DNA of 64,000 nucleotides from Treponema sp. (GTDB lineage Bacteria; Spirochaetota; Spirochaetia; Treponematales; Breznakiellaceae). Shown here one piece after another: positions 26,210 to 34,556 of this stretch (positions are counted from its first letter, which is position 1; the number at the start of each line of letters is the position of its first letter). Location of the stretch: positions 176,705-240,704 of the forward strand of contig WQXU01000001.1 in the NCBI GenBank assembly GCA_009781635.1, given 5' to 3'. The notes beneath the pieces are model-generated. The model saw nothing but the letters and a program-made list of their open reading frames with translations. It ran no database searches and had not been told where the DNA came from. The translations under genes were made by a program, and so were the position numbers.

Positions 26210-27421
26210 ATGAGAAAACTTCTTCTGGTTTTTACTGTATTATGCGGATTTTTGATTTTTGGATGCTCTGATTCTCCGTCCGGTTCCGGGAATATCAGTG
26301 TATCATTTACAGGTTTAACAGCAAGCGGTTCGCCTGTAACAAATAAGTTAATTCTTGCATTTAATCAGGATATTAATTCTCTTACAGAAGGCGATATTAC
26401 ACTTGCTGCCGGAAGTACCGGCGCACAAAAAGGAACACTAACTGACACAGCTGAAACAGGAATTTATGAGCTTTCAATAACAGGAGTTACTGCAGCAGGG
26501 CAAGTTACTGTTACAGTAAGCAAGAGCGGGTACACAATTACGCCATCTAACAGAAATGTTAATATTATTTTCGCCGGTGCAGGCGGTGATGAGTGCAATG
26601 ACTGCGGTGACGATCCATGTACATGTCCTCCAGGCGGCGAGTGCAATGTTTGCGGTAACGACCCATGCACATGTCCTTCAGGCGGTGAATGCAATGTTTG
26701 CGGTAATGACCCATGCACCTGTCCTTCAAGCGGTGAATGCAATGTTTGCGGTGACGACCCATGTACCTGTCCTTCAAGCGGTGAGTGCAATATTTGCGGT
26801 AACGACCCATGTACATGTCCTTCAAGCGGTGAGTGCAATGTTTGCGGTGACGACCCATGCACCTGTCCTTCAAGCGGTGAATGCAATGTTTGCGGTAATG
26901 ACCCATGCACCTGTCCTTCAAGCGGTGAGTGCAATGTTTGCGGCAACGACCCTTGCACTTGTCCCCCAGTCGTTGAGTGCAATATTTGCGGCAACGACCC
27001 CTGCACTTGTCCTCCAGTCGTTGAGTGCAATATCTGCGGCAACGACCCTTGCACTTGTCCCCCAGTCGTTGAATGTAATATTTGCAGCAATGACCCTTGC
27101 ACTTGCGATTTCATTAATATAGGTATTGGAAACCCCTCTGTAAAACTTTTCATGAACGGAAACCCGGTATCGGGTGAAAGCACTCAAGTCAGCCAGGGAA
27201 CAGGCACATATACTGTAAGCATTGCTCCAGGTACATATACAGAAATTACATGGCACCTTAACGGCAATCTTGTTGCCCAGGGAAGCACAAGGACATCCAT
27301 TACTCTGTCAAAACAGTCTTTCGGCACATTTCTTGTTACGGTTACGGCAGCTCCTGAAGGCGGTGTAAAAAATTCCGGCAGTCATAGTTTCATTGTAATT
27401 GAGGAGGAAGATAATGAATAA
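26210..27421 (+). CDS. Cys-rich repeat lipoprotein
   Basis: 403 residues. The signal peptide ends in FLIFGC (Cys19), so it is a lipoprotein. Next comes a roughly 100-residue SbsA/Ig-like domain (NKLILAFNQDINSLTEGDIT). The centre is eleven tandem 16-residue repeats of ECNVCGNDPCTCPSSG type with four Cys each (CxxC...CxC). A C-terminal beta domain follows (SVKLFMNGNPVSGE). The Cys density suggests metal binding or disulfide cross-linking outside the cell. AAGGAG precedes the ATG. The stop overlaps the next gene by 8 bases. I know of no functional assignment for this repeat. Confidence 0.82.
   Translation: MRKLLLVFTVLCGFLIFGCSDSPSGSGNISVSFTGLTASGSPVTNKLILAFNQDINSLTEGDITLAAGSTGAQKGTLTDTAETGIYELSITGVTAAGQVTVTVSKSGYTITPSNRNVNIIFAGAGGDECNDCGDDPCTCPPGGECNVCGNDPCTCPSGGECNVCGNDPCTCPSSGECNVCGDDPCTCPSSGECNICGNDPCTCPSSGECNVCGDDPCTCPSSGECNVCGNDPCTCPSSGECNVCGNDPCTCPPVVECNICGNDPCTCPPVVECNICGNDPCTCPPVVECNICSNDPCTCDFINIGIGNPSVKLFMNGNPVSGESTQVSQGTGTYTVSIAPGTYTEITWHLNGNLVAQGSTRTSITLSKQSFGTFLVTVTAAPEGGVKNSGSHSFIVIEEEDNE
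26591..27118 (+). repeat. Tandem repeat, 11 copies of a 48-bp unit
   Basis: Eleven consecutive 48-bp units without gaps, each starting at the GAG/GAA codon of E-C-N. Units differ mainly in N/D and V/I codons and in the last two residues: SG in unit 2, SSG-type in units 3-7, VV in units 8-10. The last unit is diverged (CS for CG, ending DFIN). Copy number changes would keep the reading frame. Confidence 0.97.
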
Positions 27422-30400
27422 AAATATTATTTTAAATTTTGGGGTATTTGCCCTTGTATTATTTATTTTAACTGCGTGCTTTAATCCCTTTGATCCATTA
27501 ATTGATTCCAGTGAAGGAAGCGGAGTTGTTCGTATTTATATCGGCGATCATGATCCGGCATCCCGGACTATTCAACCCGGACTTAATTCTATTGCAGGGT
27601 ATCAGCTGACATTCGAACCCCACCTTGAACCTGTAAATATTACCGAAGGATCTTATGCCGATGTAACTCTTGCAGACGGAGAATGGACGATTACCGCAAC
27701 AGCATACTTATATGGTGGTTTTAATTATCCAGTTGCAGCAGGCAGTATAGTTATAGAAGTTGAAAACGGTATTATAGTAAATGGTCCCGTACCGGCTGCA
27801 ATTATCCTTTCGCCGTTTGCCGGTACAGATAACGGCTTACTGCAGTTTGATATATCCCTGGAAGACATAGCGGAAGGCTCCCTTACCTTATGGGATATAA
27901 ATGGATATGATAAAATTACAGACTTTGCAGATAACGGCGTGTTTCTTTCTCAATCATGGATGAGTTCAATATCAAGTTATTATTACCTTGCACCCGGCCG
28001 CTATATTGCAGAAGCGCGTTTAAGACATAATAACGGCCAAATCGCTTTCCTGCGGGAAGTTATAGAAATTTGGCCGGGAACACCTACCTATTTTGAATTT
28101 AATCCCCTGCCAATGGATTTTATTAATTCAAACGCCGTATTGGCAAACAGCGAATCCCTGTTACTGGAAATTAATACAAAATTAAACGGCGTTTCCATAG
28201 GAGCAGGAACAGGAAGCGGCGCAAGCGAGCAGGATCCTAAAACATATACTGTCAGAACAGACAGCACAGACAGCGTACAGGTAGAACTTATCTTTGAAAA
28301 AGATTCACTTTTTTCTACCTTTAGCTGGACAGTTACAGGCAGCTCTCCGCTGGGAGTATATCCAAACGATGGGCCTCTTCCGGTTTCCATAAATCTTTCA
28401 ACTAACGCATTGTGGGTAAAATCAGTTTCCGAAGACGGCAGCAAAACAATGTTTTACAAGTTTATTGCAGCGCCTCATTTAATTCCTCCTCCGAGTAACG
28501 GAGCTTTTACAGATACGGATTACGAGGAAGGTTTTATAGCAGGTTCAATAACCTGGACAAGGCCTGCAGAACTTGATGGCATCTATAGTTACCGTATATA
28601 TTTTGGCACAAGTGAAACAGTTAAATGGTCTTCAAGCCCGCTTGGAACAACAGCTACTGCTTTTATACAAACATTTAACCTTGCAAGAACAGAATTGCCT
28701 GAGGGGGTAAATTATTTTCTTATATACAGCCGCAGTGAAACAAGCGATTATCCCGATTGTCTTGCAATACCTATAATTGATCTTGCAATGTCGCCAACCA
28801 GCTTTGGATCTTCTTTTACCGTAACTAGTACAAATCCTGCAGGTTATGATTCAGGAGTTTCTTATGACTCACCCAATCTTACCATTAACAGAAGCGGTAC
28901 ATATATAATTTCCGGCACGTCAACTAACGACCGTATCGTAATAGATTACTGGGACGATATTAATGTTAATATAATTCTTAATAATGTAAGCATTAATTTA
29001 AGCGCTATAGATAATGCAATCGCATTTAATGCTAACGCAAACAGCTGGGGCAGCGTAATTCTTAACCTGACACTTCAGGGAGAGAATACCCTGACAAGCG
29101 GCAATTACCAGCCAGGCCTAAGAGTGCCTTCCAATGCGGCAGTTACAATAAACGGCAACGGTTCTCTTAATGCAACCGGCGGCGGACAGGGAGGCGCAGG
29201 TATAGGCCTCAACTCTTATGATTCCGGTGCTATAACGATTACAAGCGGGACCATTACTGCCCGCGGGAATTGGGGATCACCTGGCATAAGCGGCAGTGTT
29301 ATAAATATCTTTGGCGGTACTGTAAATGCAAGCGGCGTAACCGGCGGATTTTATACTGAATTTAGAAACGGTAATGTAGGAATAGGCGGTGACAATAGTG
29401 TAATAAATATAACAGGAGGTACTGTCAATGCTGAAGGCAGCTTTAACGTATCGGGCAGCAATGTCACAGGCAATGCCAGTATTGGAGGTAATAACTGTAC
29501 AATTAATATATCAGGCGGGACTGTAAATGCGCAATACGGCATAGGCGGCAGCCATAACAGATCCGGCGGAATAATTAATATATCAGGCGGTACTGTAAAC
29601 GCAAATAATTACTACGGAGCGGCTATCGGCGGCGGACGAAACGGCGCGGGAGGAATAATAACAATTACTGGCGGAATTGTGACTGCTGAAACTTATATTT
29701 CATCAAGCAGCAACGGCAGCGCAGGAATTGGCGGCGGACATAACGGCGCGGGAGGAATAATAACAATCACAGGCGGAATTGTAAAAGCTCGGGGAAATAA
29801 TACTTTTGCTATTGGCCGCGGAAGCGGAGCCTGGGAAGAAGCTGTTCTAAACATAGGAAACAATGCCGTAATTTTTGCCAATAATATGCCTGATTTAAAT
29901 GAAGGTGTAAATGTAAATAATTCAATTGTTTTTATTGGAAATGAGGGAATTATGTACGGGCATGTAACACTGGATCAGAATCTTACAATTCCTTCCGGCA
30001 GAAGGCTTGTTATACGCAATGGAGATGTACTTTATACACAGGGTTATACTCTTACAAATGAAGGTATTATCTTTATAGAAAATGGAAGTGTTATAGGAAC
30101 TGTTACGGGAAATCAGCCTGTACGGTCAGCGCTTGTTATCTCAGGGGATTCCGCTTACACCTACAGGGAGGGAATCCTTACAATAACAGGCAGCGGCAGT
30201 TATACAATAGGCATGAGAAGCGGCGTTACTTCTACAAGCGCAGATCGCATTGTTGTTTCTCCAGGCATAACAGCAAACATTACTCTTTCGGGTGTAAACA
30301 TTGACATGGGAATTGCTAATACATACGCTTTTTTGGTAAACGGTGAGTCAATTGTAAACTTAAACCTTATAGGTGAAAACATATTAAAAAGCTACAACAA

Positions 30401-32021
30401 CATGAGTAACATGTATGGAATACATGCGCCGGAGGGAACAATAAACATAAATGGCGGCGTCCTTACTGTTACAGGCGGAGGCCCAAGCGGCATTTTATAC
30501 AACGAGATAAATATAAATGATGCTGTTATATTTGCAGGTTGGATTCAACCTGAACTTGCCGGAGGTGAAAGTGTTAATAATTCCATTGTCTTTGTTAATG
30601 AAACAGGATCAATGTATGGTGATTTTACCCTGACTCAAAATATAACAATTCAGGAAGGACTGGAATTAAACATTCTTGGCGGCATATTAACAATTCCTGA
30701 GGGCATCACTCTTACAAACAACGGCGCCATAAATAACATGGGCGTGATTATAAATGAGCACAATATAACAGGAAGCGGAACTATTATAGGCTATCCCCCT
30801 ATAGTTGTTCCTTCTGCAGGCTCTTTTACCGATACTGATTATGCCCAGGATAAAATAGGCGGGACAATAAGCTGGACGCTGCCCTATACAGGAGGTATAA
30901 CAGGCTACCGTATCTATTGGGGATATTCTGACTGGTATTATGGAGATATAAAATTAGATTATGATGCTATTTTTGAAACAACATCTCCGGCAGTTACTAC
31001 ACAGCTTGTTCCTGCCGGCACAGATATACCTGAAGATGCAAACATGTTTTTTATTTTCAGTTACAATGAAAATGGAGAATCTTCCAATTTCCTTATGGTG
31101 CCGATAGTTGACGCAATTGTATTAAACGATACCTACGGCGCTTTCAATGTTACAGGTAATGGAAATGTATCGTTCTCTTCAAATGTTCTTATAATCGAAA
31201 CAAACGGTACCTATGTTATAAGCGGAACCAGTACTGCTGATCGTATAATGGTTAACGAAGGTTTAACAGATGTAAATCTTACCCTGTCAAACCTGTCCAT
31301 TGATGTCAGCGCACATTATAATGCATGCGCTATTGATATTACAAACGCTGCTGTAAATATTACTTTGACAGGAACAAATAACATTAAAAGCGGCGAATCT
31401 AGAGCAGGCATCGGAGTTCCTGACGGAGCAAGCCTTGTTATAACTGCCGGCAGCAGCGGGAGCTTAAATGTAACAGGAGGCAGTAACTCAGCCGGCATTG
31501 GTGGTGAATCATTTACTGATAACCGTACCCATGCCGGAAACATTAGCCTGTTGGGCGGTACTATTAACGCAACAGGAGGTAATGGAAGAGCTGGAACATA
31601 TACAGCTCCATCAGGAAATGTTACGCACAGAGGAGAATCCGGCGGCAGCGGCGGCGGCGCAGGTATAGGCGGCGGCGGCGGCTCAGGCGGTTTTGCAGGA
31701 TGGGTATCGAATAATTTTACCGCATATAACGCCGGTAACGGCCGCAACGGCGGCGGCGGCGGTACTATTATAATTAACGGCGCTTCAGTTACTGCAACAG
31801 GCGGCACAGGCGGAGGCACTGCTGCTATAATTAATTATGATGCAGGCGCTGGAGGCAATGGCGCTGATATTGGCGGCGGCGGCGCAGGCGGCGCAGGCGG
31901 CGGTGTCTACAATCATATAGGCGGTACTTCTCCTAGCAGCGGTTCAGGAGGCCGCGGCGGCAGCGCAAGTGGAACCGGAACATGGGGATCGCCGTGGGGA
32001 CAAGAACTTGAGCTTCCATAA
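27414..32021 (+). CDS. Large Gly-rich beta-helix surface lipoprotein
   Basis: 1535 residues. The signal peptide ends in the lipobox LFILTAC (Cys22). The N-terminal part has a beta-sandwich region, and an FN3-like segment near 360-460 (EEGFIAGSITWTRPAEL). At least three carbohydrate-binding beta-helix blocks follow, with short repeats such as INISGGTVNA and GAGIGG (similar to the Cthe_2159/DUF4353 type: SGTYIISGTSTNDRIVI; GTYVISGTSTADRIMV). The extreme C terminus is very Gly-rich (GGGSGGF type). The GGAGGAAG before ATG 27414 sets the start over ATG 27399. It overlaps the Cys-rich gene by 8 bases. A surface polysaccharide-binding role is inferred. Confidence 0.83.
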   Translation: MNKNIILNFGVFALVLFILTACFNPFDPLIDSSEGSGVVRIYIGDHDPASRTIQPGLNSIAGYQLTFEPHLEPVNITEGSYADVTLADGEWTITATAYLYGGFNYPVAAGSIVIEVENGIIVNGPVPAAIILSPFAGTDNGLLQFDISLEDIAEGSLTLWDINGYDKITDFADNGVFLSQSWMSSISSYYYLAPGRYIAEARLRHNNGQIAFLREVIEIWPGTPTYFEFNPLPMDFINSNAVLANSESLLLEINTKLNGVSIGAGTGSGASEQDPKTYTVRTDSTDSVQVELIFEKDSLFSTFSWTVTGSSPLGVYPNDGPLPVSINLSTNALWVKSVSEDGSKTMFYKFIAAPHLIPPPSNGAFTDTDYEEGFIAGSITWTRPAELDGIYSYRIYFGTSETVKWSSSPLGTTATAFIQTFNLARTELPEGVNYFLIYSRSETSDYPDCLAIPIIDLAMSPTSFGSSFTVTSTNPAGYDSGVSYDSPNLTINRSGTYIISGTSTNDRIVIDYWDDINVNIILNNVSINLSAIDNAIAFNANANSWGSVILNLTLQGENTLTSGNYQPGLRVPSNAAVTINGNGSLNATGGGQGGAGIGLNSYDSGAITITSGTITARGNWGSPGISGSVINIFGGTVNASGVTGGFYTEFRNGNVGIGGDNSVINITGGTVNAEGSFNVSGSNVTGNASIGGNNCTINISGGTVNAQYGIGGSHNRSGGIINISGGTVNANNYYGAAIGGGRNGAGGIITITGGIVTAETYISSSSNGSAGIGGGHNGAGGIITITGGIVKARGNNTFAIGRGSGAWEEAVLNIGNNAVIFANNMPDLNEGVNVNNSIVFIGNEGIMYGHVTLDQNLTIPSGRRLVIRNGDVLYTQGYTLTNEGIIFIENGSVIGTVTGNQPVRSALVISGDSAYTYREGILTITGSGSYTIGMRSGVTSTSADRIVVSPGITANITLSGVNIDMGIANTYAFLVNGESIVNLNLIGENILKSYNNMSNMYGIHAPEGTININGGVLTVTGGGPSGILYNEININDAVIFAGWIQPELAGGESVNNSIVFVNETGSMYGDFTLTQNITIQEGLELNILGGILTIPEGITLTNNGAINNMGVIINEHNITGSGTIIGYPPIVVPSAGSFTDTDYAQDKIGGTISWTLPYTGGITGYRIYWGYSDWYYGDIKLDYDAIFETTSPAVTTQLVPAGTDIPEDANMFFIFSYNENGESSNFLMVPIVDAIVLNDTYGAFNVTGNGNVSFSSNVLIIETNGTYVISGTSTADRIMVNEGLTDVNLTLSNLSIDVSAHYNACAIDITNAAVNITLTGTNNIKSGESRAGIGVPDGASLVITAGSSGSLNVTGGSNSAGIGGESFTDNRTHAGNISLLGGTINATGGNGRAGTYTAPSGNVTHRGESGGSGGGAGIGGGGGSGGFAGWVSNNFTAYNAGNGRNGGGGGTIIINGASVTATGGTGGGTAAIINYDAGAGGNGADIGGGGAGGAGGGVYNHIGGTSPSSGSGGRGGSASGTGTWGSPWGQELELP

Positions 32022-32057
32022 TAAAGTTTTAACTTTTAAACAAGCTTAATATTTTTA

Positions 32058-32089
32058 AAGCTGTCTGTTTCTTACAGGCAGCTTTTTTT
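32058..32089 (+). terminator. Rho-independent terminator after the beta-helix lipoprotein
   Basis: An 11-bp stem (aagctgtctgt 32058-32068 with acaggcagctt 32074-32084, one G-T pair) has a five-base loop and a seven-T run to 32089. It closes the Cys-rich/beta-helix operon. Confidence 0.9.
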
Positions 32090-32184
32090 ATTGCTTTGTA
32101 TTCACTCCCTTTGCATCCTGTTATTAATGTTGATTTTTACTATTTAGTGATGTAATGTATCATATTAAAGCCAAGGAGTATTAA

Positions 32185-34512
32185 ATGAAAAATATATTAA
32201 AAATAACAGGAATAATAATTCTTACCATAAGTTTTCTTGCTTCTTGTATTGAGCCGGATCCGGGACCTGTATCTCCTTCCCTGCTTACAGGAACTGTAAG
32301 CATAACCGGAGCCGCGCTAACAGATAGTGAACTGACAGCAGATACAGGCAATCTTGGCGGCAGCGGAAATATTACCTATGTCTGGAAACGCGGCGATACT
32401 GTAATTAACGGCGCTAACGGCAATGTGTATACTGTGCAAGCTGCGGATTTGGGCTTTGTAATTACCTTAACTGTAACACGTTCCGGCAATTCCGGCAGCG
32501 TTACAAGCGAACCTACAATCCATGTTACAGATTCTGCTCTTCCTGCTCTTGGCGGCAGTGTAAGTATAGAAGGAACCCTGGAAGAAGGACAAACGCTCAC
32601 GGCGGATATAAGCGCTCTTGGCGGCAGCGGAAATATTTATTATCAGTGGAGGCAAAACGGAACTACCGTTATTGGCCATGGCCCTTCTGTAAATGCCCTG
32701 TCTGCAGGTTCTACCATAACTGTTACTGTCAGCCGCTCCGGCAATTCCGGCAGCATTACAAGCGAGCCAACCGCTGCAATTGCAATGGGCGCAGGATTTT
32801 TTGAAGATTTTGAATACGCAGATGCCGCTGCCTGGATTAATTCACCCTGGTCGGGCGAGGCTGTAATAACTACGGCAGCGGAAGAAGACCCTTCAAACCT
32901 GTATTTCGGTAATTCCACCAAATTTGCCAAACTGCCGGCTCCGTTTGTTTACGGCGGAGGCAAAACCGTTTTACAAAGGACTGTAAATACGGCAGAGGCT
33001 TGTGCTTTAACTTTTAGTTTCAAAACTGAAATTCATTCACCCTTTGGACAGAATTTCAGGATTTTTGTAAACGGCGTTGAAAGAGGATCATACAGCGGGC
33101 TTGGTTCTGCCTGGATAACTGAAACTATCCTCTTAAATCCCGGTGAGCAAATAATAAGTTTTGAAGTATCTTCAACCGGTTATTACGTTGTAGGCGGATT
33201 AAATGCAGTTTATATAGATGATATTAGTTTAGTACCGGATGTCACACATTCTGTTGTGTTATACCCAAGAGGCAATCTGGATACATATGTCGGAGTTCCG
33301 GAAAACGACAAAATAAAATTTACAGCACAGGCTCTGCGTTCAGACGGATCAATAAAGAAAAACGCAACCGGATTTATTTATTCAGGCCCCGGAGTTAATT
33401 CCGCTACGGGCATATTGACGCCTGTTTCATCCGGAAACATTACTGCCGGCGTTTCAATTGACGGCAAGACGGCAAACCGCAGCGTTACTGTTCATCCTGC
33501 CAATTTCATGCGCCTTCCTTATACATATCCGGGCACAGGCATTACTTATAACGGGTATGCGGGAACTGCAGGAACTCTTACCACAAATACTGGAGTAACA
33601 ATCACTTATCCTTCGGCTCTTGAATTCAACGCTGACGGATTCATTACTCTGGAAGGCACAGTGGACAACAGCGATGTTTATAATTACGCCAATGTCAGGA
33701 TAATTAAGAATAGCAATCCTTCTTTAGTAACTAGCTACCTTGTAAGGGATAATTTTAAACAACGCATATGGCTGCGTTTCGGAGCCGGAGAGTATACAGT
33801 TACAGTAAGGGGCTTTTCGGAAATTAACCTTTCTTCAGGTCTTGGCGCGGAAGGCGATTACAGGGGAGGTACTTTATCCGGCAGTATAATCACATTTAAT
33901 GTAACAAATACAAGAAGCAGCGGCATCAGTGTTGACGGCGTTACTCCGGACAGGCGTTTCATTTATCCGTCACATGTAATACAAAGTGATGATTTTAGAA
34001 TAACAAACCTGGCGTCTGATATAACATACGGGCTTATGGATGATACTGCGAAAATAAAAGCCATCCATGATTATATTGTTAAAAACACAATATATGATGA
34101 GACAAGCTTCTATACTCCCAGTATGCGAAAAAAACAGGATGCTCTTACAGTACTGACAAACAGATATTTTATTGATCCAAGATATACAAACGGACATTTT
34201 TACGCTGTCTGTGAAGGTTATACAAATGCCTTTGCAGCTCTTGCCCGCGCGTCAGGCATTGAAACAAGGTATGTATCTTCTGAGGGCATGGCGCATGCGT
34301 GGAATCATGTATATTCAGGCGGATGGAAGTTTATCGATGTAACCTGGGGAGATACATTGCCGGACGGCGGCCCTGATTCTGTTGTATATACTTATTACAT
34401 GCTTAATAATTTAAACGGTTTTAGTAACTCACATACAGGCTGGGAAGTGGATACGCGCTCATTAACAGGCGGCATCCCATGGCATCGCGGTATACCGGAC
34501 GGCTGGTATTAA
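32185..34512 (+). CDS. Surface lipoprotein with Ig-like domains and transglutaminase-like cysteine protease domain
   Basis: 775 residues. The lipobox is SFLASC (Cys21). Two Ig-like repeats (GSGNITYVWKRGDT; GSGNIYYQWRQNG) are followed by a jelly-roll-like region (FFEDFEYADAAAWINSPW) and a linker. The C-terminal domain has the transglutaminase-like order: Cys676 (YAVCEGYTNAFAALARASGI), His704 (MAHAWNHV) and Asp718 (FIDVTWGD). Such domains act as peptidases or transamidases. The ribosome site is CAAGGAG. The protein may process or cross-link surface material; substrate is unknown. It is flanked by terminators, so it is probably monocistronic. Confidence 0.85.
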   Translation: MKNILKITGIIILTISFLASCIEPDPGPVSPSLLTGTVSITGAALTDSELTADTGNLGGSGNITYVWKRGDTVINGANGNVYTVQAADLGFVITLTVTRSGNSGSVTSEPTIHVTDSALPALGGSVSIEGTLEEGQTLTADISALGGSGNIYYQWRQNGTTVIGHGPSVNALSAGSTITVTVSRSGNSGSITSEPTAAIAMGAGFFEDFEYADAAAWINSPWSGEAVITTAAEEDPSNLYFGNSTKFAKLPAPFVYGGGKTVLQRTVNTAEACALTFSFKTEIHSPFGQNFRIFVNGVERGSYSGLGSAWITETILLNPGEQIISFEVSSTGYYVVGGLNAVYIDDISLVPDVTHSVVLYPRGNLDTYVGVPENDKIKFTAQALRSDGSIKKNATGFIYSGPGVNSATGILTPVSSGNITAGVSIDGKTANRSVTVHPANFMRLPYTYPGTGITYNGYAGTAGTLTTNTGVTITYPSALEFNADGFITLEGTVDNSDVYNYANVRIIKNSNPSLVTSYLVRDNFKQRIWLRFGAGEYTVTVRGFSEINLSSGLGAEGDYRGGTLSGSIITFNVTNTRSSGISVDGVTPDRRFIYPSHVIQSDDFRITNLASDITYGLMDDTAKIKAIHDYIVKNTIYDETSFYTPSMRKKQDALTVLTNRYFIDPRYTNGHFYAVCEGYTNAFAALARASGIETRYVSSEGMAHAWNHVYSGGWKFIDVTWGDTLPDGGPDSVVYTYYMLNNLNGFSNSHTGWEVDTRSLTGGIPWHRGIPDGWY

Positions 34513-34517
34513 AATAT

Positions 34518-34542
34518 CTGACCACTTTTTTAAGGTGGTCAG
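34518..34542. terminator. Terminator between convergent genes
   Basis: ctgaccac (34518-34525) pairs with gtggtcag (34535-34542). The stem lies six bases after the transglutaminase-like stop and 15 bases from the kinase stop on the other strand. AT-rich tracts flank both sides, so it may serve both directions. Confidence 0.65.
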
Positions 34543-34556
34543 AGTATTTTACTTTA

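Noticed and set aside
26591..27118. Regular repeats considered as a CRISPR array
   Set aside because: Units abut without spacers and encode an in-frame Cys-rich protein, so this is a coding tandem repeat.
26464..27183. Long open frame on the minus strand across the 48-bp repeats
   Set aside because: It arises from the 48-bp periodicity, which keeps all frames open; the plus-strand frame has a signal peptide, ribosome site and meaningful repeats.
31316..31819. 167-residue Pro-rich minus-strand frame
   Set aside because: It mirrors the Gly-rich C terminus of the beta-helix lipoprotein and has no ribosome site.
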